Assembly (NCBI GenBank): GCA_944359595.1 | Contig: CALVSV010000063.1 | Location: forward strand, 1-18,966 | Direction of reading: 5' to 3' | DNA: 18,966 bases | Source: an uncultured Bacilli bacterium | GTDB taxonomy: Bacteria > Bacillota_I > Bacilli_A > RF39 > UBA660 | Shown here: in pieces, positions 1 through 7,036 of the stretch | Position numbering within the stretch: the first letter of the stretch is position 1 | Layout: each line of letters opens with the position of its first letter | Notes under the pieces: generated by a model | Told to the model about the DNA's origin: nothing | Seen by the model: the letters and a program-made list of their open reading frames with translations, nothing else | Database searches by the model: none | Translations under genes and position numbers: made by a program

Positions 1-128
1 TTTTCTATTTCATAATATTTATTTGAATTAGCATTGTTTTCATCTTCATAATATATTCTATTATTAACAATTCTATAATTTTTTTTTTTTTTTTTGTTAT
101 CGTATATTATTATTTCTTTATCACTCAT
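1..128 (-). CDS. hypothetical protein, 5' part only (runs off left edge)
   Basis: An open frame starts at the ATG at 128-126 and is still open at the window edge, giving the first 42 residues (MSDKEIIIYDN, then a Lys run, then NYRIVNNRIYYEDENN and so on). It is hydrophilic, with no signal peptide or membrane segment in the visible part. A weak GAAAG ribosome-binding site lies about 10 nt upstream. It follows the small gene at 165-422 on the same strand after a short gap, so the two may be co-transcribed. The striking feature is an uninterrupted 17-nt A tract in the coding strand (79-95 on the plus strand) encoding five Lys and part of an Asn. A one-base length change would shift the frame. 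I do not recognise a family. It may be a real small gene or a degenerate intergenic ORF. Confidence 0.4.
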   Translation of the reverse strand, partial: MSDKEIIIYDNKKKKKNYRIVNNRIYYEDENNANSNKYYEIE

Positions 129-164
129 AATTTTATAACTTTCAAATTTAATATTTTCTGTATT

Positions 165-422
165 TTAATTTAATCTTTCTAAAAACACAAACAGAGGTTT
201 CTCATCTTCATATTTTGCTTCTAATTGATATTCACCAAATATTGTTTTATTTTCTCTTTCTATAATAATATTATCTATTGTAGTTTCATGGTAATACTTT
301 TCTTTTTTATCAGTTTTTCTTTTTACTATAAAATTACCTTTAGAAGTATTTACACTATATTCCCCATCCTTTAATTCTAGTATTTTTTCTATTAATCTTA
401 ATTCAATGCTGTCTTTTACCAT
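165..422 (-). CDS. small hypothetical protein (85 aa)
   Basis: An 85-residue protein rich in charged residues (Lys, Glu, Asp), with no hydrophobic stretch long enough for a membrane segment and no signal peptide. It reads like a small soluble beta-rich protein (alternating patterns such as NFIVKRK and TIFGEYQLEAKYE). The ATG at 420-422 has a good GGGAG ribosome-binding site about 8 nt upstream, and a convincing sigma-A-type promoter sits in front of it. It therefore looks expressed separately from the mnmE cluster, which ends 104 nt upstream. I do not recognise the family and assign no function. The place downstream of mnmE is often held by mnmG or rsmG in Bacillota; this protein resembles neither. 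Confidence 0.6.
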   Translation of the reverse strand: MVKDSIELRLIEKILELKDGEYSVNTSKGNFIVKRKTDKKEKYYHETTIDNIIIERENKTIFGEYQLEAKYEDEKPLFVFLERLN

Positions 423-445
423 TATATCAACTCCCTGCTAAGTTT

Positions 446-474
446 ATTCTATCATAATGAAAATCATATGGCAA
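446..474 (-). promoter_or_regulatory. predicted sigma-A promoter for the 85-aa gene
   Basis: Read on the minus strand: TTGCCA at 474-469, a 17-nt spacer, and TAGAAT at 451-446. This places a start site roughly 20 nt ahead of the GGGAG ribosome-binding site of the small gene. Both hexamers match the housekeeping consensus at 5 of 6 (TTGCCA) and 5 of 6 (TAGAAT) positions. Confidence 0.55.
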
Positions 475-526
475 TTTATTTTTACAATTTTTCTTTGTTG
501 GTAGTGTGCAATGATTTATTAAATTA

Positions 527-1879
527 TTATTTTCCAAGACAGAAGTTTTTAAACATTGTATCAATAAGTTCTTCACTATAATTTTCACCAATTATTTCTC
601 CAAGTAAATTCCATATTTCTTTTAAGTCTATCTCTATCATATCAATTGGTAAATTGCTATTAATTGAATTATCAATTTCATTTATTAAGTTGTTGCATTT
701 TTTTAATATACTAATTATTCTTGCGTTAGATAGATAAGTTAAATCTTCTTCAGTTATTTTACCTATATTAAATACTTCTAATATTTTATCTTTTAAATCA
801 TCTAATCCATGTTCTGTTAATGTATTACCATATACAATATTTTTTTCCACGATATTGTGGATATCTATTTTTTTATCTAAATCATTTTTATTAATAAATA
901 TTATTCTTGTCTTATTTTTAGTAAGTTCCAACAACTCTTTATCATAGTCCGATAGTTCTTGATTTGAATTTAACACAAGTATTACAAGATCTACCATATC
1001 TAATACTTCTAAACTTTTTTTAACACCAATTTGTTCGATTACATCGTCTGTTTTTCTAATTCCTGCAGTATCATATAAATTTATTATAATATCATTTATT
1101 TTAAAACTAGATTCAACTACATCCCTAGTTGTTCCCTCAATATTTGTAACTATTGCTTTTTCTTCTTCAATTAATTTATTAAGTAAACTACTTTTACCAA
1201 CATTTGGTTTACCAAACAAACCAACTTTAATTCCGTTTTTAATCAATAAATTATTTTTTGATTTAGTAAGTATATTATTAATTTGCTTTTTAAATTTTAT
1301 AATATTTTCGTCTAACAATTTATTAGTTACAACTACTTCATCAATATATTCAGGATAATCTATATTAACTTCAATATTAGCTAAAACTAAAGCAATATCC
1401 CCTCTTAATTCACTAATTATTTTAGATAGTTTTCCCCCAACTCCATTAAGTGCCATCTTTCTTGTTAACTCTGTTTTAGAACTTATTAAATCAGATACTG
1501 CCTCTGCTTCAAGTAAGTCAATTCTTCCGTTTAAATATGCTCTTTTAGTAAATTCACCGGGTTCTGCTAATCTAGCACCATTATCTAGAAGAAGTTCTAA
1601 GATTTTCTCTGTTGTTGCATGTCCACCATGGCAATTGATTTCTACTATATCTTCTTTAGTATAAGTTTTTGGAGCTTTAAAAACACTTACAAGTACTTCA
1701 TCAATTTTTTCATTATTATCCATAATATGACCATAAGTTATTGTATGAGAATCTTTATTAAGTAAAGTTCTAGAAAATAATTTATCAACTAAATTAATAG
1801 ATCCATTACCACTTACCCTAACAATTGAAATAGCGCCAACAGTTGGAGCTGTTGAGATACAAGCAATTATATCATTCAT
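527..1879 (-). CDS. mnmE: tRNA uridine-5-carboxymethylaminomethyl modification GTPase MnmE
   Basis: MnmE (TrmE) works with MnmG to install the 5-carboxymethylaminomethyl group on wobble uridine 34 of certain tRNAs, using GTP and a tetrahydrofolate one-carbon donor. At 450 aa it is full length. The N-terminal folate-binding domain is recognisable (DIIACISTAPTVGAISIVRVSG). The G domain has P-loop GKPNVGKS at 223-230, GTTRD at 249-253, DTAG at 270-273 and NKND at 330-333. The protein ends in CLGK (447-450), the family's C-terminal Cys signature. The ATG overlaps the 3' end of jag by 8 nt, with an AAAGG ribosome-binding site inside jag, so translational coupling is likely. It is the last gene of the leftward rpmH cluster. 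mnmG is not visible next to it. Confidence 0.97.
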   Translation of the reverse strand: MNDIIACISTAPTVGAISIVRVSGNGSINLVDKLFSRTLLNKDSHTITYGHIMDNNEKIDEVLVSVFKAPKTYTKEDIVEINCHGGHATTEKILELLLDNGARLAEPGEFTKRAYLNGRIDLLEAEAVSDLISSKTELTRKMALNGVGGKLSKIISELRGDIALVLANIEVNIDYPEYIDEVVVTNKLLDENIIKFKKQINNILTKSKNNLLIKNGIKVGLFGKPNVGKSSLLNKLIEEEKAIVTNIEGTTRDVVESSFKINDIIINLYDTAGIRKTDDVIEQIGVKKSLEVLDMVDLVILVLNSNQELSDYDKELLELTKNKTRIIFINKNDLDKKIDIHNIVEKNIVYGNTLTEHGLDDLKDKILEVFNIGKITEEDLTYLSNARIISILKKCNNLINEIDNSINSNLPIDMIEIDLKEIWNLLGEIIGENYSEELIDTMFKNFCLGK

Positions 1880-2477
1880 CTATATCACTTACCTTTTCAA
1901 TTATTATATATCTGTTCGGTTCTTCTCCATAACTTTTAGATTTTAAATTGTCAAATTTCTTAATTGTGTTATGAACGATTAATCTTTGATACGAATTCAT
2001 TGGGTCTAATTTATATTCTACTCCTGTCTTTAGTACTTCGCGAGCTAATCTTCTTATTTCTCTTACGAATCGTTCATCTATACGTTTTTGATAAGAATCA
2101 ATATCTAATTTCACTTTAATATCATTATACTTTTTTACATATTCATTTAAAATAGTTCTTAATGATGATAAAACAATACCATTTTTACCAATTAATATCT
2201 TATTAGATGTTCCAAATACATTAATAAAAATAATATTATCTTCATATTTAGTTTTTAATTCATATGTTACTTCCATAGCATCTAAAATACTTTTAAATTT
2301 ACCTATAACATCATTTATTATTTCATCTATTAAATAAACTTCTATTGTAACTTTTTTTATTAACCCTTTTTTATCATCAATTACTTTATATTTTATTTTA
2401 TCAGCGCTTACATTTAGTTGAGACATTGCCTTATTTAAAGCAATGTCTAATGTTTTCCCACTATATATATTATTCAC
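1872..2477 (-). CDS. jag: Jag/KhpB (EloR) RNA-binding protein
   Basis: Jag, also called KhpB or EloR, is an RNA-binding protein that partners KhpA and influences cell elongation in Gram-positive bacteria; it is commonly encoded beside yidC. Order of domains: an N-terminal Jag_N segment (VNNIYSGKTLDIALNKAMSQL), a KH domain with GKNG at about 97-100, and a C-terminal R3H domain with R165 and H169 (RLIVH) and the conserved SYGEEPNRYI tail. I chose the GTG at 2477-2475 (201 aa). It is preceded by AAAGGA at suitable spacing, and the Jag_N homology begins there; the GTG overlaps the yidC stop by 8 nt. A TTG at 2498 would add seven residues but has no ribosome-binding site of note and would overlap yidC by 29 nt. 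Confidence 0.93.
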   Translation of the reverse strand: MNNIYSGKTLDIALNKAMSQLNVSADKIKYKVIDDKKGLIKKVTIEVYLIDEIINDVIGKFKSILDAMEVTYELKTKYEDNIIFINVFGTSNKILIGKNGIVLSSLRTILNEYVKKYNDIKVKLDIDSYQKRIDERFVREIRRLAREVLKTGVEYKLDPMNSYQRLIVHNTIKKFDNLKSKSYGEEPNRYIIIEKVSDIDE

Positions 2478-3399
2478 TTTTCTTATCCTTTTTGACAATC
2501 AAATTTTGGAAAATTGTAAATGCTGATGAAGCTATCCAATATAAAGCGATAGCTGTTGGTAATGAGAATGACGCTATTGTAATAAATATAATCATAAATC
2601 TCATCATAAATTTCATTTGTTTTTCTTGATCTGGTGCGGCAGCTGTTCTGTTTAATTTAAATGAAAAATATGTTGTACCAATAATTAGCGCAATCAATAA
2701 TATATATAAATAATGTCCTTTTGATAATGCCACTAAAGGTGTTGTACCTAAATCCATCCCAAGAAATTTACCTTCAAATAATGCAGGTACCCTATTTACT
2801 GCTTCTAAGAAAGCAAAGAAAACAGGAATTTGTAATAATGAAAATATACAGCCACTCATAGGATTAATATTATATTTTTTATAAACCATCATAGTTTCTT
2901 GTGTTTTCATCATCATGACATCTTTATCATCTTGTGGTTTGTTTGCATATTTTTTTTCTATTTTTGCAATTTCAGGTTGAGCTTTTTTTAAGTTTTCTGA
3001 TTGCATAGCAGTAGATCGTGTAATTGGAAATGTAATTAATCTAATTAATAAACTCACTATTATAATTGATAAACCATAATTTTTAATTAATAGTCCAAGT
3101 TTAATAATAACCCATGCTAATGGTTTTACAAAAATTGATGTCCACAATCCTTCATAACCACCTGATGTCACTTTAAAATCTTCACATTCAACTAATTTGT
3201 CTACATCTACATTATTTTTTTTATATAAATCAATTACTTCTTTATTAGTTGGTTTACATAATATATTTTCAGTTAGAGTTTGACCAGTTTCTTTATAAGT
3301 TACAACCTTTTTATCTTTACCAACTAAATTTTTTGTACAGCCCGTTGTTAAAAATAACATACATACTAAAAGTATAACAATTTTTTTTGATTTTTTCAT
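2470..3399 (-). CDS. yidC: YidC/Oxa1 family membrane protein insertase (lipoprotein)
   Basis: YidC inserts and folds membrane proteins, alone or with SecYEG. This 309-aa version has a lipoprotein signal peptide: KKSKK, a hydrophobic core, then the lipobox LTTGC with Cys21 as the lipidation site. Residues 22-90 form an extracytoplasmic region longer than usual for Bacillus SpoIIIJ/YqjG. The core follows, with the first core helix carrying the conserved Arg (R120 in SIIIVSLLIRLITFPIT), a charged cytoplasmic loop (about 131-175), and further membrane segments near 184-200, 229-247 and 265-298. The C terminus is basic (KKDKKSE). A GAAAGGAA ribosome-binding site precedes the ATG. Its placement between rnpA and jag is the standard Bacillota order. 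Confidence 0.96.
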   Translation of the reverse strand: MKKSKKIVILLVCMLFLTTGCTKNLVGKDKKVVTYKETGQTLTENILCKPTNKEVIDLYKKNNVDVDKLVECEDFKVTSGGYEGLWTSIFVKPLAWVIIKLGLLIKNYGLSIIIVSLLIRLITFPITRSTAMQSENLKKAQPEIAKIEKKYANKPQDDKDVMMMKTQETMMVYKKYNINPMSGCIFSLLQIPVFFAFLEAVNRVPALFEGKFLGMDLGTTPLVALSKGHYLYILLIALIIGTTYFSFKLNRTAAAPDQEKQMKFMMRFMIIFITIASFSLPTAIALYWIASSAFTIFQNLIVKKDKKSE

Positions 3400-3422
3400 T
3401 TAGAGAAACATTCCTTTCTTTG

Positions 3423-3743
3423 TCACTTAATTTTTTTTATTAGTAATAATAATTTATTTTCTTTTTCATCATATTTTTTTAAGGCATAGCCCCTTCTTAT
3501 CATTATAATATATTCCTTATTATTTGGAAATAGTTTTTTATTATTATGAATAATATTTCTAATTTGCCTTTTAATCTTATTTCTAACATAAGCTTTACCT
3601 ATTTTTTTAGATACAGTAATTCCAAATTTTTTAACATTACTATTAATATAATATATAGTAAAAGCATCGTTACATACAAATTGTTGATTATTAATTATTT
3701 CTTGAAATCTTTTATTTTCTTTTACAATATCTTCCTTATTCAT
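3423..3743 (-). CDS. rnpA: ribonuclease P protein component
   Basis: RnpA is the protein subunit of RNase P, which removes 5' leaders from pre-tRNAs. The family signature is present as RNKIKRQIRNII (residues 54-65), with the upstream strand FGITVSKKIGKAYV and a downstream YIIMIRRGYA strand. I place the start at the ATG at 3743-3741 (106 aa, MNKEDIVKENKRF), because GGATGTGAT precedes it and RnpA proteins begin close to such a KxxxF helix. An upstream in-frame start at 3776 would add 11 hydrophobic residues and run through the rpmH-rnpA hairpin, so it is unlikely. It lies 50 nt after rpmH and 23 nt before yidC. Confidence 0.95.
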   Translation of the reverse strand: MNKEDIVKENKRFQEIINNQQFVCNDAFTIYYINSNVKKFGITVSKKIGKAYVRNKIKRQIRNIIHNNKKLFPNNKEYIIMIRRGYALKKYDEKENKLLLLIKKIK

Positions 3744-3764
3744 AATATCACATCCAATTATTAG

Positions 3765-3790
3765 AAAAAAAACCACTCTAAAAAAAGTGG
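3765..3790 (-). terminator. attenuator-like hairpin between rpmH and rnpA
   Basis: On the minus strand CCACT (3790-3786) pairs with AGTGG (3777-3773) across an 8-nt loop and is followed at once by eight T residues. The stem is only 5 bp, so it probably lowers rather than stops transcription into rnpA. That would suit the far higher demand for L34 than for RnpA. Confidence 0.5.
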
Positions 3791-3793
3791 AAT

Positions 3794-3916
3794 TTATTTA
3801 CAAAGTCTTTTACGACCTTTTCTTCTTCTACTTGCTAATACATTAGAATCTTTACGAGCAAAAAAACCATGTTTCTTTTTCATTCTTTTTTTATTTGGTT
3901 GATAAGTTCTTTTCAT
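3794..3916 (-). CDS. rpmH: 50S ribosomal protein L34
   Basis: L34 is a small, very basic protein of the large ribosomal subunit. The 40 residues MKRTYQPNKKRMKKKHGFFA and onward match the family from the first residue (KRTYQPN start, then the HGFxxR and GRxxxxxRRxKGR patterns). The end is KGRKRLCK, slightly shorter than the usual 44-45 residues and with an uncommon Cys. A strong GGAGGTG ribosome-binding site lies 6 nt before the ATG at 3916-3914. It heads the leftward operon and diverges from dnaA across the origin, the classic arrangement in Bacillota. Confidence 0.96.
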   Translation of the reverse strand: MKRTYQPNKKRMKKKHGFFARKDSNVLASRRRKGRKRLCK

Positions 3917-3962
3917 TTTTCACACCTCCAAGCAATATATAAACTTTTTCTTCGCATATATA

Positions 3963-3990
3963 ATTATAAATAAATTATTTTTTTTGTCAA
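3963..3990 (-). promoter_or_regulatory. predicted sigma-A promoter of rpmH operon
   Basis: On the minus strand a perfect TTGACA (3990-3985) is separated by 16 nt from a perfect TATAAT (3968-3963), about 47 nt ahead of the rpmH ATG. This is the strongest promoter by sequence in the left arm and should drive rpmH, rnpA, yidC, jag and mnmE. Confidence 0.8.
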
Positions 3991-4027
3991 TATTTTTTAG
4001 ACATTTTATTATATATAAATTTAAATT

Positions 4028-4041
4028 ATTTCCCGAGAAAT
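4028..4041. promoter_or_regulatory. Noc-binding-site-like palindrome
   Basis: ATTTCCCGAGAAAT differs at one position from the Bacillus subtilis Noc-binding consensus ATTTCCCGGGAAAT. Noc is a ParB paralogue that blocks division over the nucleoid and binds many sites around the origin-proximal chromosome. noc itself is not in this window, so function is inferred from the site alone. Confidence 0.5.
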
Positions 4042-4074
4042 ATAACAAACTTTTAAAATTTATTTCCCAAAACA

Positions 4075-4305
4075 CTTTCCACAATCACTTGTGGAAAACT
4101 TTTCCCTATAACATATAGGGAAAAGTTAGTTATCCACAGTTTCCACAGGGCTGTGGAAAAAGTTATTAACAGTTGTGCAAAAGTTATCCACAGGTATGTG
4201 GATAACTAATATTTCCCTATATAAAATCTAGGTTTTAGTTGTGGAAAACTTTGTGGAAAACTTTTTTTTATGATTTTTTATAAAATTGCTTTTATTTTAT
4301 CCACA
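4075..4305. other. oriC: oriC, left part: DnaA-box cluster upstream of dnaA
   Basis: Four perfect DnaA boxes (TTATCCACA) lie at 4130-4138, 4184-4192 and 4297-4305 on the plus strand and at 4197-4205 on the minus strand. Related boxes (one or two changes, mostly TTTTCCACA) lie at 4075-4083, 4090-4098, 4139-4147, 4152-4160, 4174-4182 (TTTTGCACA type), 4240-4248 and 4252-4260, in both orientations. Two of them form an inverted pair around GG (4140-4159). The cluster sits between the divergent rpmH and dnaA genes, as in other Bacillota. The last box lies between the likely -35 and -10 of dnaA, consistent with autoregulation. The remainder of the rpmH-dnaA gap holds the Noc-like site, an inverted repeat and the two promoters. 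Confidence 0.92.
4097..4127. repeat. perfect 14-bp inverted repeat inside oriC
   Basis: AACTTTTCCCTATA at 4097-4110 is followed by a 3-nt spacer (ACA) and its exact reverse complement at 4114-4127. It contains two copies of TATAGGGAAA in opposite orientation and lies directly before a perfect DnaA box. No T tract follows and no gene ends here, so it is not a transcription terminator. Confidence 0.75.
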
Positions 4306-4318
4306 TTTAGTTTACAAT
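4291..4318 (+). promoter_or_regulatory. possible dnaA promoter overlapped by a DnaA box
   Basis: TACAAT at 4313-4318 is a reasonable -10. The best -35 at suitable distance is the poor TTTATT at 4291-4296 (16-nt spacer). A perfect DnaA box (4297-4305) occupies the spacer, so bound DnaA would repress its own gene. The hexamers are weak, so the exact position is uncertain. Confidence 0.35.
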
Positions 4319-4353
4319 ATGTAGTGTGAGGAGCAAATAAGGGAGGTGGTTCA

Positions 4354-5712
4354 ATGAATGTGAATAGTATTTGGAACAATTTCTTGGAAAACATTAAACT
4401 TCAAATTACGAGTTTATCCTATGAAACATGGTTTAAAAATACTAGATTATTAGAGATTAAAGATGGGGTAGCTAAAATTGTAGTCGAAACATATGTACAT
4501 AAAAAACATTTGTTGGAAAACTATACCGACTTAATTATAGAAACATTAAATTTAGTAACAGGTACAAATTTTTATATAGAGTTTGTATTGGAAGAAGAGA
4601 TAAATAATGATCAAGCAGAAATTGATGTTGATCTTATTGGTGTTCCTAATAGTAAAAATAGAATAGAATCTAATTTAAATTTAAAATATGATTTTGATTC
4701 ATTTATAGTAGGAGAGAGTAATAGATTTGCTCATGCAGCAGCATTATCAGTAGCTGAGAATCCTGGTAAAATGTATAATCCACTATTTATATACGGAAAA
4801 AGTGGGTTAGGGAAAACACATCTTATGCACGCAATAGGAAATTATATTGAAAATAATTCTTCAAAAACTGTATTATATGTTACTAGTGATCAATTTATTA
4901 ATGATTTTGTTGAGGTAAATAAAAAAGACAAAGATGATACAAATTATGATTATGTTGATTACTTTAAAAATAAATATAGAAATGTAGATGTGCTTATAAT
5001 AGATGATATACAATTTTTAGGTAGTGCAGCTCAAACACAACAAGAGTTTTTCCACACATTTAATAAATTATATGATGATAATAAACAAATTATTATATCA
5101 TCTGATAGATCACCAGATGATTTAAAAATATTGGAAGATAGATTAAGAACTAGATTTAGCTGGGGATTATCAGTGAATATTTTTCCACCTGATTTTGAGT
5201 TAAGAAAAAATATTTTAACAAAAAAAATTGCTGCTCAAGGAGTAAGTAGTAAAGTACCAAACGATGTAATAGAGTATATAGCTAATAATTGTCAATCTGA
5301 TATTAGACAATTAGAAGGTGCGGTGACTAGATTGTTTGCTTTTGCAACAATGATGAATGGATGCGATATAACACTAGATGTTGCGATTGATGCACTAAAG
5401 GATTATCTTCATAAATCAATTGGAGAAAAAAACAGCGTAACTAGAATTCAAAGAATTGTTGCAGATTATTATCACATTACCGTTGAAGATTTAAAAAGTA
5501 AGAAAAGAAGTATTGCAGTTTCTTTTCCTAGACAAATTGCTATGTATTTAACTAGAGTATTAACGAATGAATCATTTCCTAAAATAGGAATTGAATTTGG
5601 TGGAAGAGATCATTCAACTGTTATGCATTCAATTGATAAAATAGAAGGCGAGTGCAAAAAAAATGAAGAGCTAAAAAAGATAATAGAAACATTAAAACAA
5701 CAAGCAAAATAA
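4354..5712 (+). CDS. dnaA: chromosomal replication initiator protein DnaA
   Basis: DnaA binds DnaA boxes, forms an ATP-dependent filament at oriC, melts the unwinding element and loads the helicase. The 452-aa protein has all four domains: domain I (about 1-75, IWNNFLENIKLQITSLSYETWF), a short linker, the AAA+ domain III starting at YDFDSFIVGESNRFAHAAA with Walker A GKSGLGKT (148-155) and Walker B IIDDIQF with Asp217-Asp218, and the DNA-binding domain IV ending in the signature GGRDHSTVMHSI (DHSTV at 419-423). The ATG has a strong GGGAGGTGG ribosome-binding site. It is flanked on both sides by DnaA-box clusters, the bipartite origin layout known from B. subtilis. Length and motifs are normal for the family. 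Confidence 0.98.
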   Translation: MNVNSIWNNFLENIKLQITSLSYETWFKNTRLLEIKDGVAKIVVETYVHKKHLLENYTDLIIETLNLVTGTNFYIEFVLEEEINNDQAEIDVDLIGVPNSKNRIESNLNLKYDFDSFIVGESNRFAHAAALSVAENPGKMYNPLFIYGKSGLGKTHLMHAIGNYIENNSSKTVLYVTSDQFINDFVEVNKKDKDDTNYDYVDYFKNKYRNVDVLIIDDIQFLGSAAQTQQEFFHTFNKLYDDNKQIIISSDRSPDDLKILEDRLRTRFSWGLSVNIFPPDFELRKNILTKKIAAQGVSSKVPNDVIEYIANNCQSDIRQLEGAVTRLFAFATMMNGCDITLDVAIDALKDYLHKSIGEKNSVTRIQRIVADYYHITVEDLKSKKRSIAVSFPRQIAMYLTRVLTNESFPKIGIEFGGRDHSTVMHSIDKIEGECKKNEELKKIIETLKQQAK

Positions 5713-5719
5713 ATATGGT

Positions 5720-5860
5720 TGTGGAAAACTTAGTAGTTATCCACAGAGTTTTCCACAGCTCAAGATGCTTGTAAAACCTTATTTTATAGGGAAATATAAA
5801 GTTATCCACAGTTTTCCACAGTAATAACAATAATATATATAATATTAATATATAATAATA
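5720..5860. other. oriC: oriC, right part: DnaA boxes and A/T-only unwinding element
   Basis: Perfect DnaA boxes lie at 5737-5745 and 5802-5810. TTTTCCACA boxes lie at 5749-5757 and 5812-5820, and on the minus strand at 5720-5728. Each perfect box is followed closely by a TTTTCCACA box. Immediately after the last box the sequence is nearly pure A/T (5822-5860, with one C), a good candidate for the DNA unwinding element. Its first 12 nt (TAATAACAATAA) read as triplets resembling the DnaA-trio pattern described for B. subtilis. The boxes lie between dnaA and dnaN, the same place as the unwinding half of the B. subtilis origin. Confidence 0.85.
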
Positions 5861-5873
5861 GGGAGGTAAAGAG

Positions 5874-6995
5874 ATGAATTTAAAAATTAAAAAATCAATT
5901 TTATTAGAAAACTTATTAAAAGTTGAAAAAGCTATTTCAACAAAAAATATTATACCAATATTATCAGGTATAAAATTTGACTTAACAGAAAAGGGACTAT
6001 ATTTAATGGCTAGTGATAATGATATGACTATCCAAACATTTATAGATAAAGCTAATATAGAAGAAATTAAAACAATTGGGAGTGTTGTATTACAAGGTCG
6101 CTATATCGTAGAAATTATTAGAAAATTACCTGGTGAAGATATTTCTTTAGTAATGGTAGATGAATATAAAGTGTGTATTACAAGTGATTCTTCTACATTT
6201 AATTTAAATGCTATAGACCCTAATGAATTTCCAAAAATAAATATGGAAGATGGAAAAGTACAAGTTGAGTTATCTAAGGAAATGTTTAAAAATATTATTA
6301 ATCAAACTTCTTTTGCAACTTCAACACAAGAAACTAGACCACTATTAACTGGTATTAATTTAAAAATAGATGGAGATGTGTTAGAATGTACAGCAACTGA
6401 CTCATATCGACTTGCTAAACAATCAATTAAATTAAATAATTTTTATCAAGAAAAAATTAATATAGTAATTCCTTGTAAAAATATATTGGAATTAATGAAA
6501 ATACTTAAAGAAGATGAAGATATGCTTCACATACATATTTTTCAAAATAGAGTATTATTTAAATTTGATAATGTTCTTTTACAAAGTAGATTATTAAATG
6601 GTACATATCCAGATACATCTAAACTTATTCCAACTGAATATACATTAAAAATAGAAGCACCTTTGATGCAATTATATAATGTAGTTGATAGAGCATCATT
6701 ATTATCTAATGATAAAGAAAAAAATGTTATTAAATTAGTAACAGATAAAAATATTATGATAATATCTTCTAACTCTCCAGAAATTGGTAGGGTTGAAGAA
6801 AAACTAAGTATTGAAAAATTAGTTGATAGTGATATATCTATTGCTTTTTCATCAAAATATATGATGGATGCTTTAAGAGCACTAAAATGTGAAAAAGTAA
6901 TAATATTATTTAGTAGTGAAGTTAAACCAATAATATTAAAAAATCCAGAAAATGATAATATTACACAATTAATTTTACCAATTAGAACATACTAA
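5874..6995 (+). CDS. dnaN: DNA polymerase III beta subunit (sliding clamp)
   Basis: DnaN is the ring-shaped processivity clamp that tethers polymerase III and other repair and replication proteins to DNA. At 373 aa it has the usual three-fold domain architecture and family landmarks: N-terminal MNLKIKKSILLENLLKVEKAIS, the segment TSTQETRPLLTGINLKI, ATDSYRLA, the LLNGTYPDTSKLIP motif and the C-terminal LILPIRTY. The ATG follows GGGAGG at 8 nt, just after the A/T-rich element of oriC. It is likely co-transcribed with dnaA, although an internal promoter in the A/T-rich stretch cannot be excluded. A terminator begins at its stop codon, so dnaN closes the dnaA-dnaN unit. Confidence 0.98.
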   Translation: MNLKIKKSILLENLLKVEKAISTKNIIPILSGIKFDLTEKGLYLMASDNDMTIQTFIDKANIEEIKTIGSVVLQGRYIVEIIRKLPGEDISLVMVDEYKVCITSDSSTFNLNAIDPNEFPKINMEDGKVQVELSKEMFKNIINQTSFATSTQETRPLLTGINLKIDGDVLECTATDSYRLAKQSIKLNNFYQEKINIVIPCKNILELMKILKEDEDMLHIHIFQNRVLFKFDNVLLQSRLLNGTYPDTSKLIPTEYTLKIEAPLMQLYNVVDRASLLSNDKEKNVIKLVTDKNIMIISSNSPEIGRVEEKLSIEKLVDSDISIAFSSKYMMDALRALKCEKVIILFSSEVKPIILKNPENDNITQLILPIRTY

Positions 6996-7026
6996 ATAAT
7001 GGTTTTTGACCATTATTTTTAATTTT
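6995..7026 (+). terminator. rho-independent terminator after dnaN
   Basis: AATAATGGT (6995-7003) pairs perfectly with ACCATTATT (7009-7017) around a TTTTG loop and is followed by a T-rich tract. The last base of the dnaN stop codon is the first base of the stem. It separates dnaA-dnaN from comK. Confidence 0.8.
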
Positions 7027-7036
7027 TTGAATAAGG

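Noticed and set aside
2478..2498. TTG start for jag
   Set aside because: No suitable ribosome-binding site, a 29-nt overlap with yidC, and the family homology starts at the GTG.
3744..3776. Longer rnpA start
   Set aside because: It would run through the rpmH-rnpA hairpin and add a hydrophobic extension unknown in RnpA.
5047..5055. TTTTCCACA within dnaA (and a similar word at 18615-18623 in ricT) as further DnaA boxes
   Set aside because: Isolated, not perfect boxes, and inside codons of conserved proteins; expected by chance in A/T-rich sequence.
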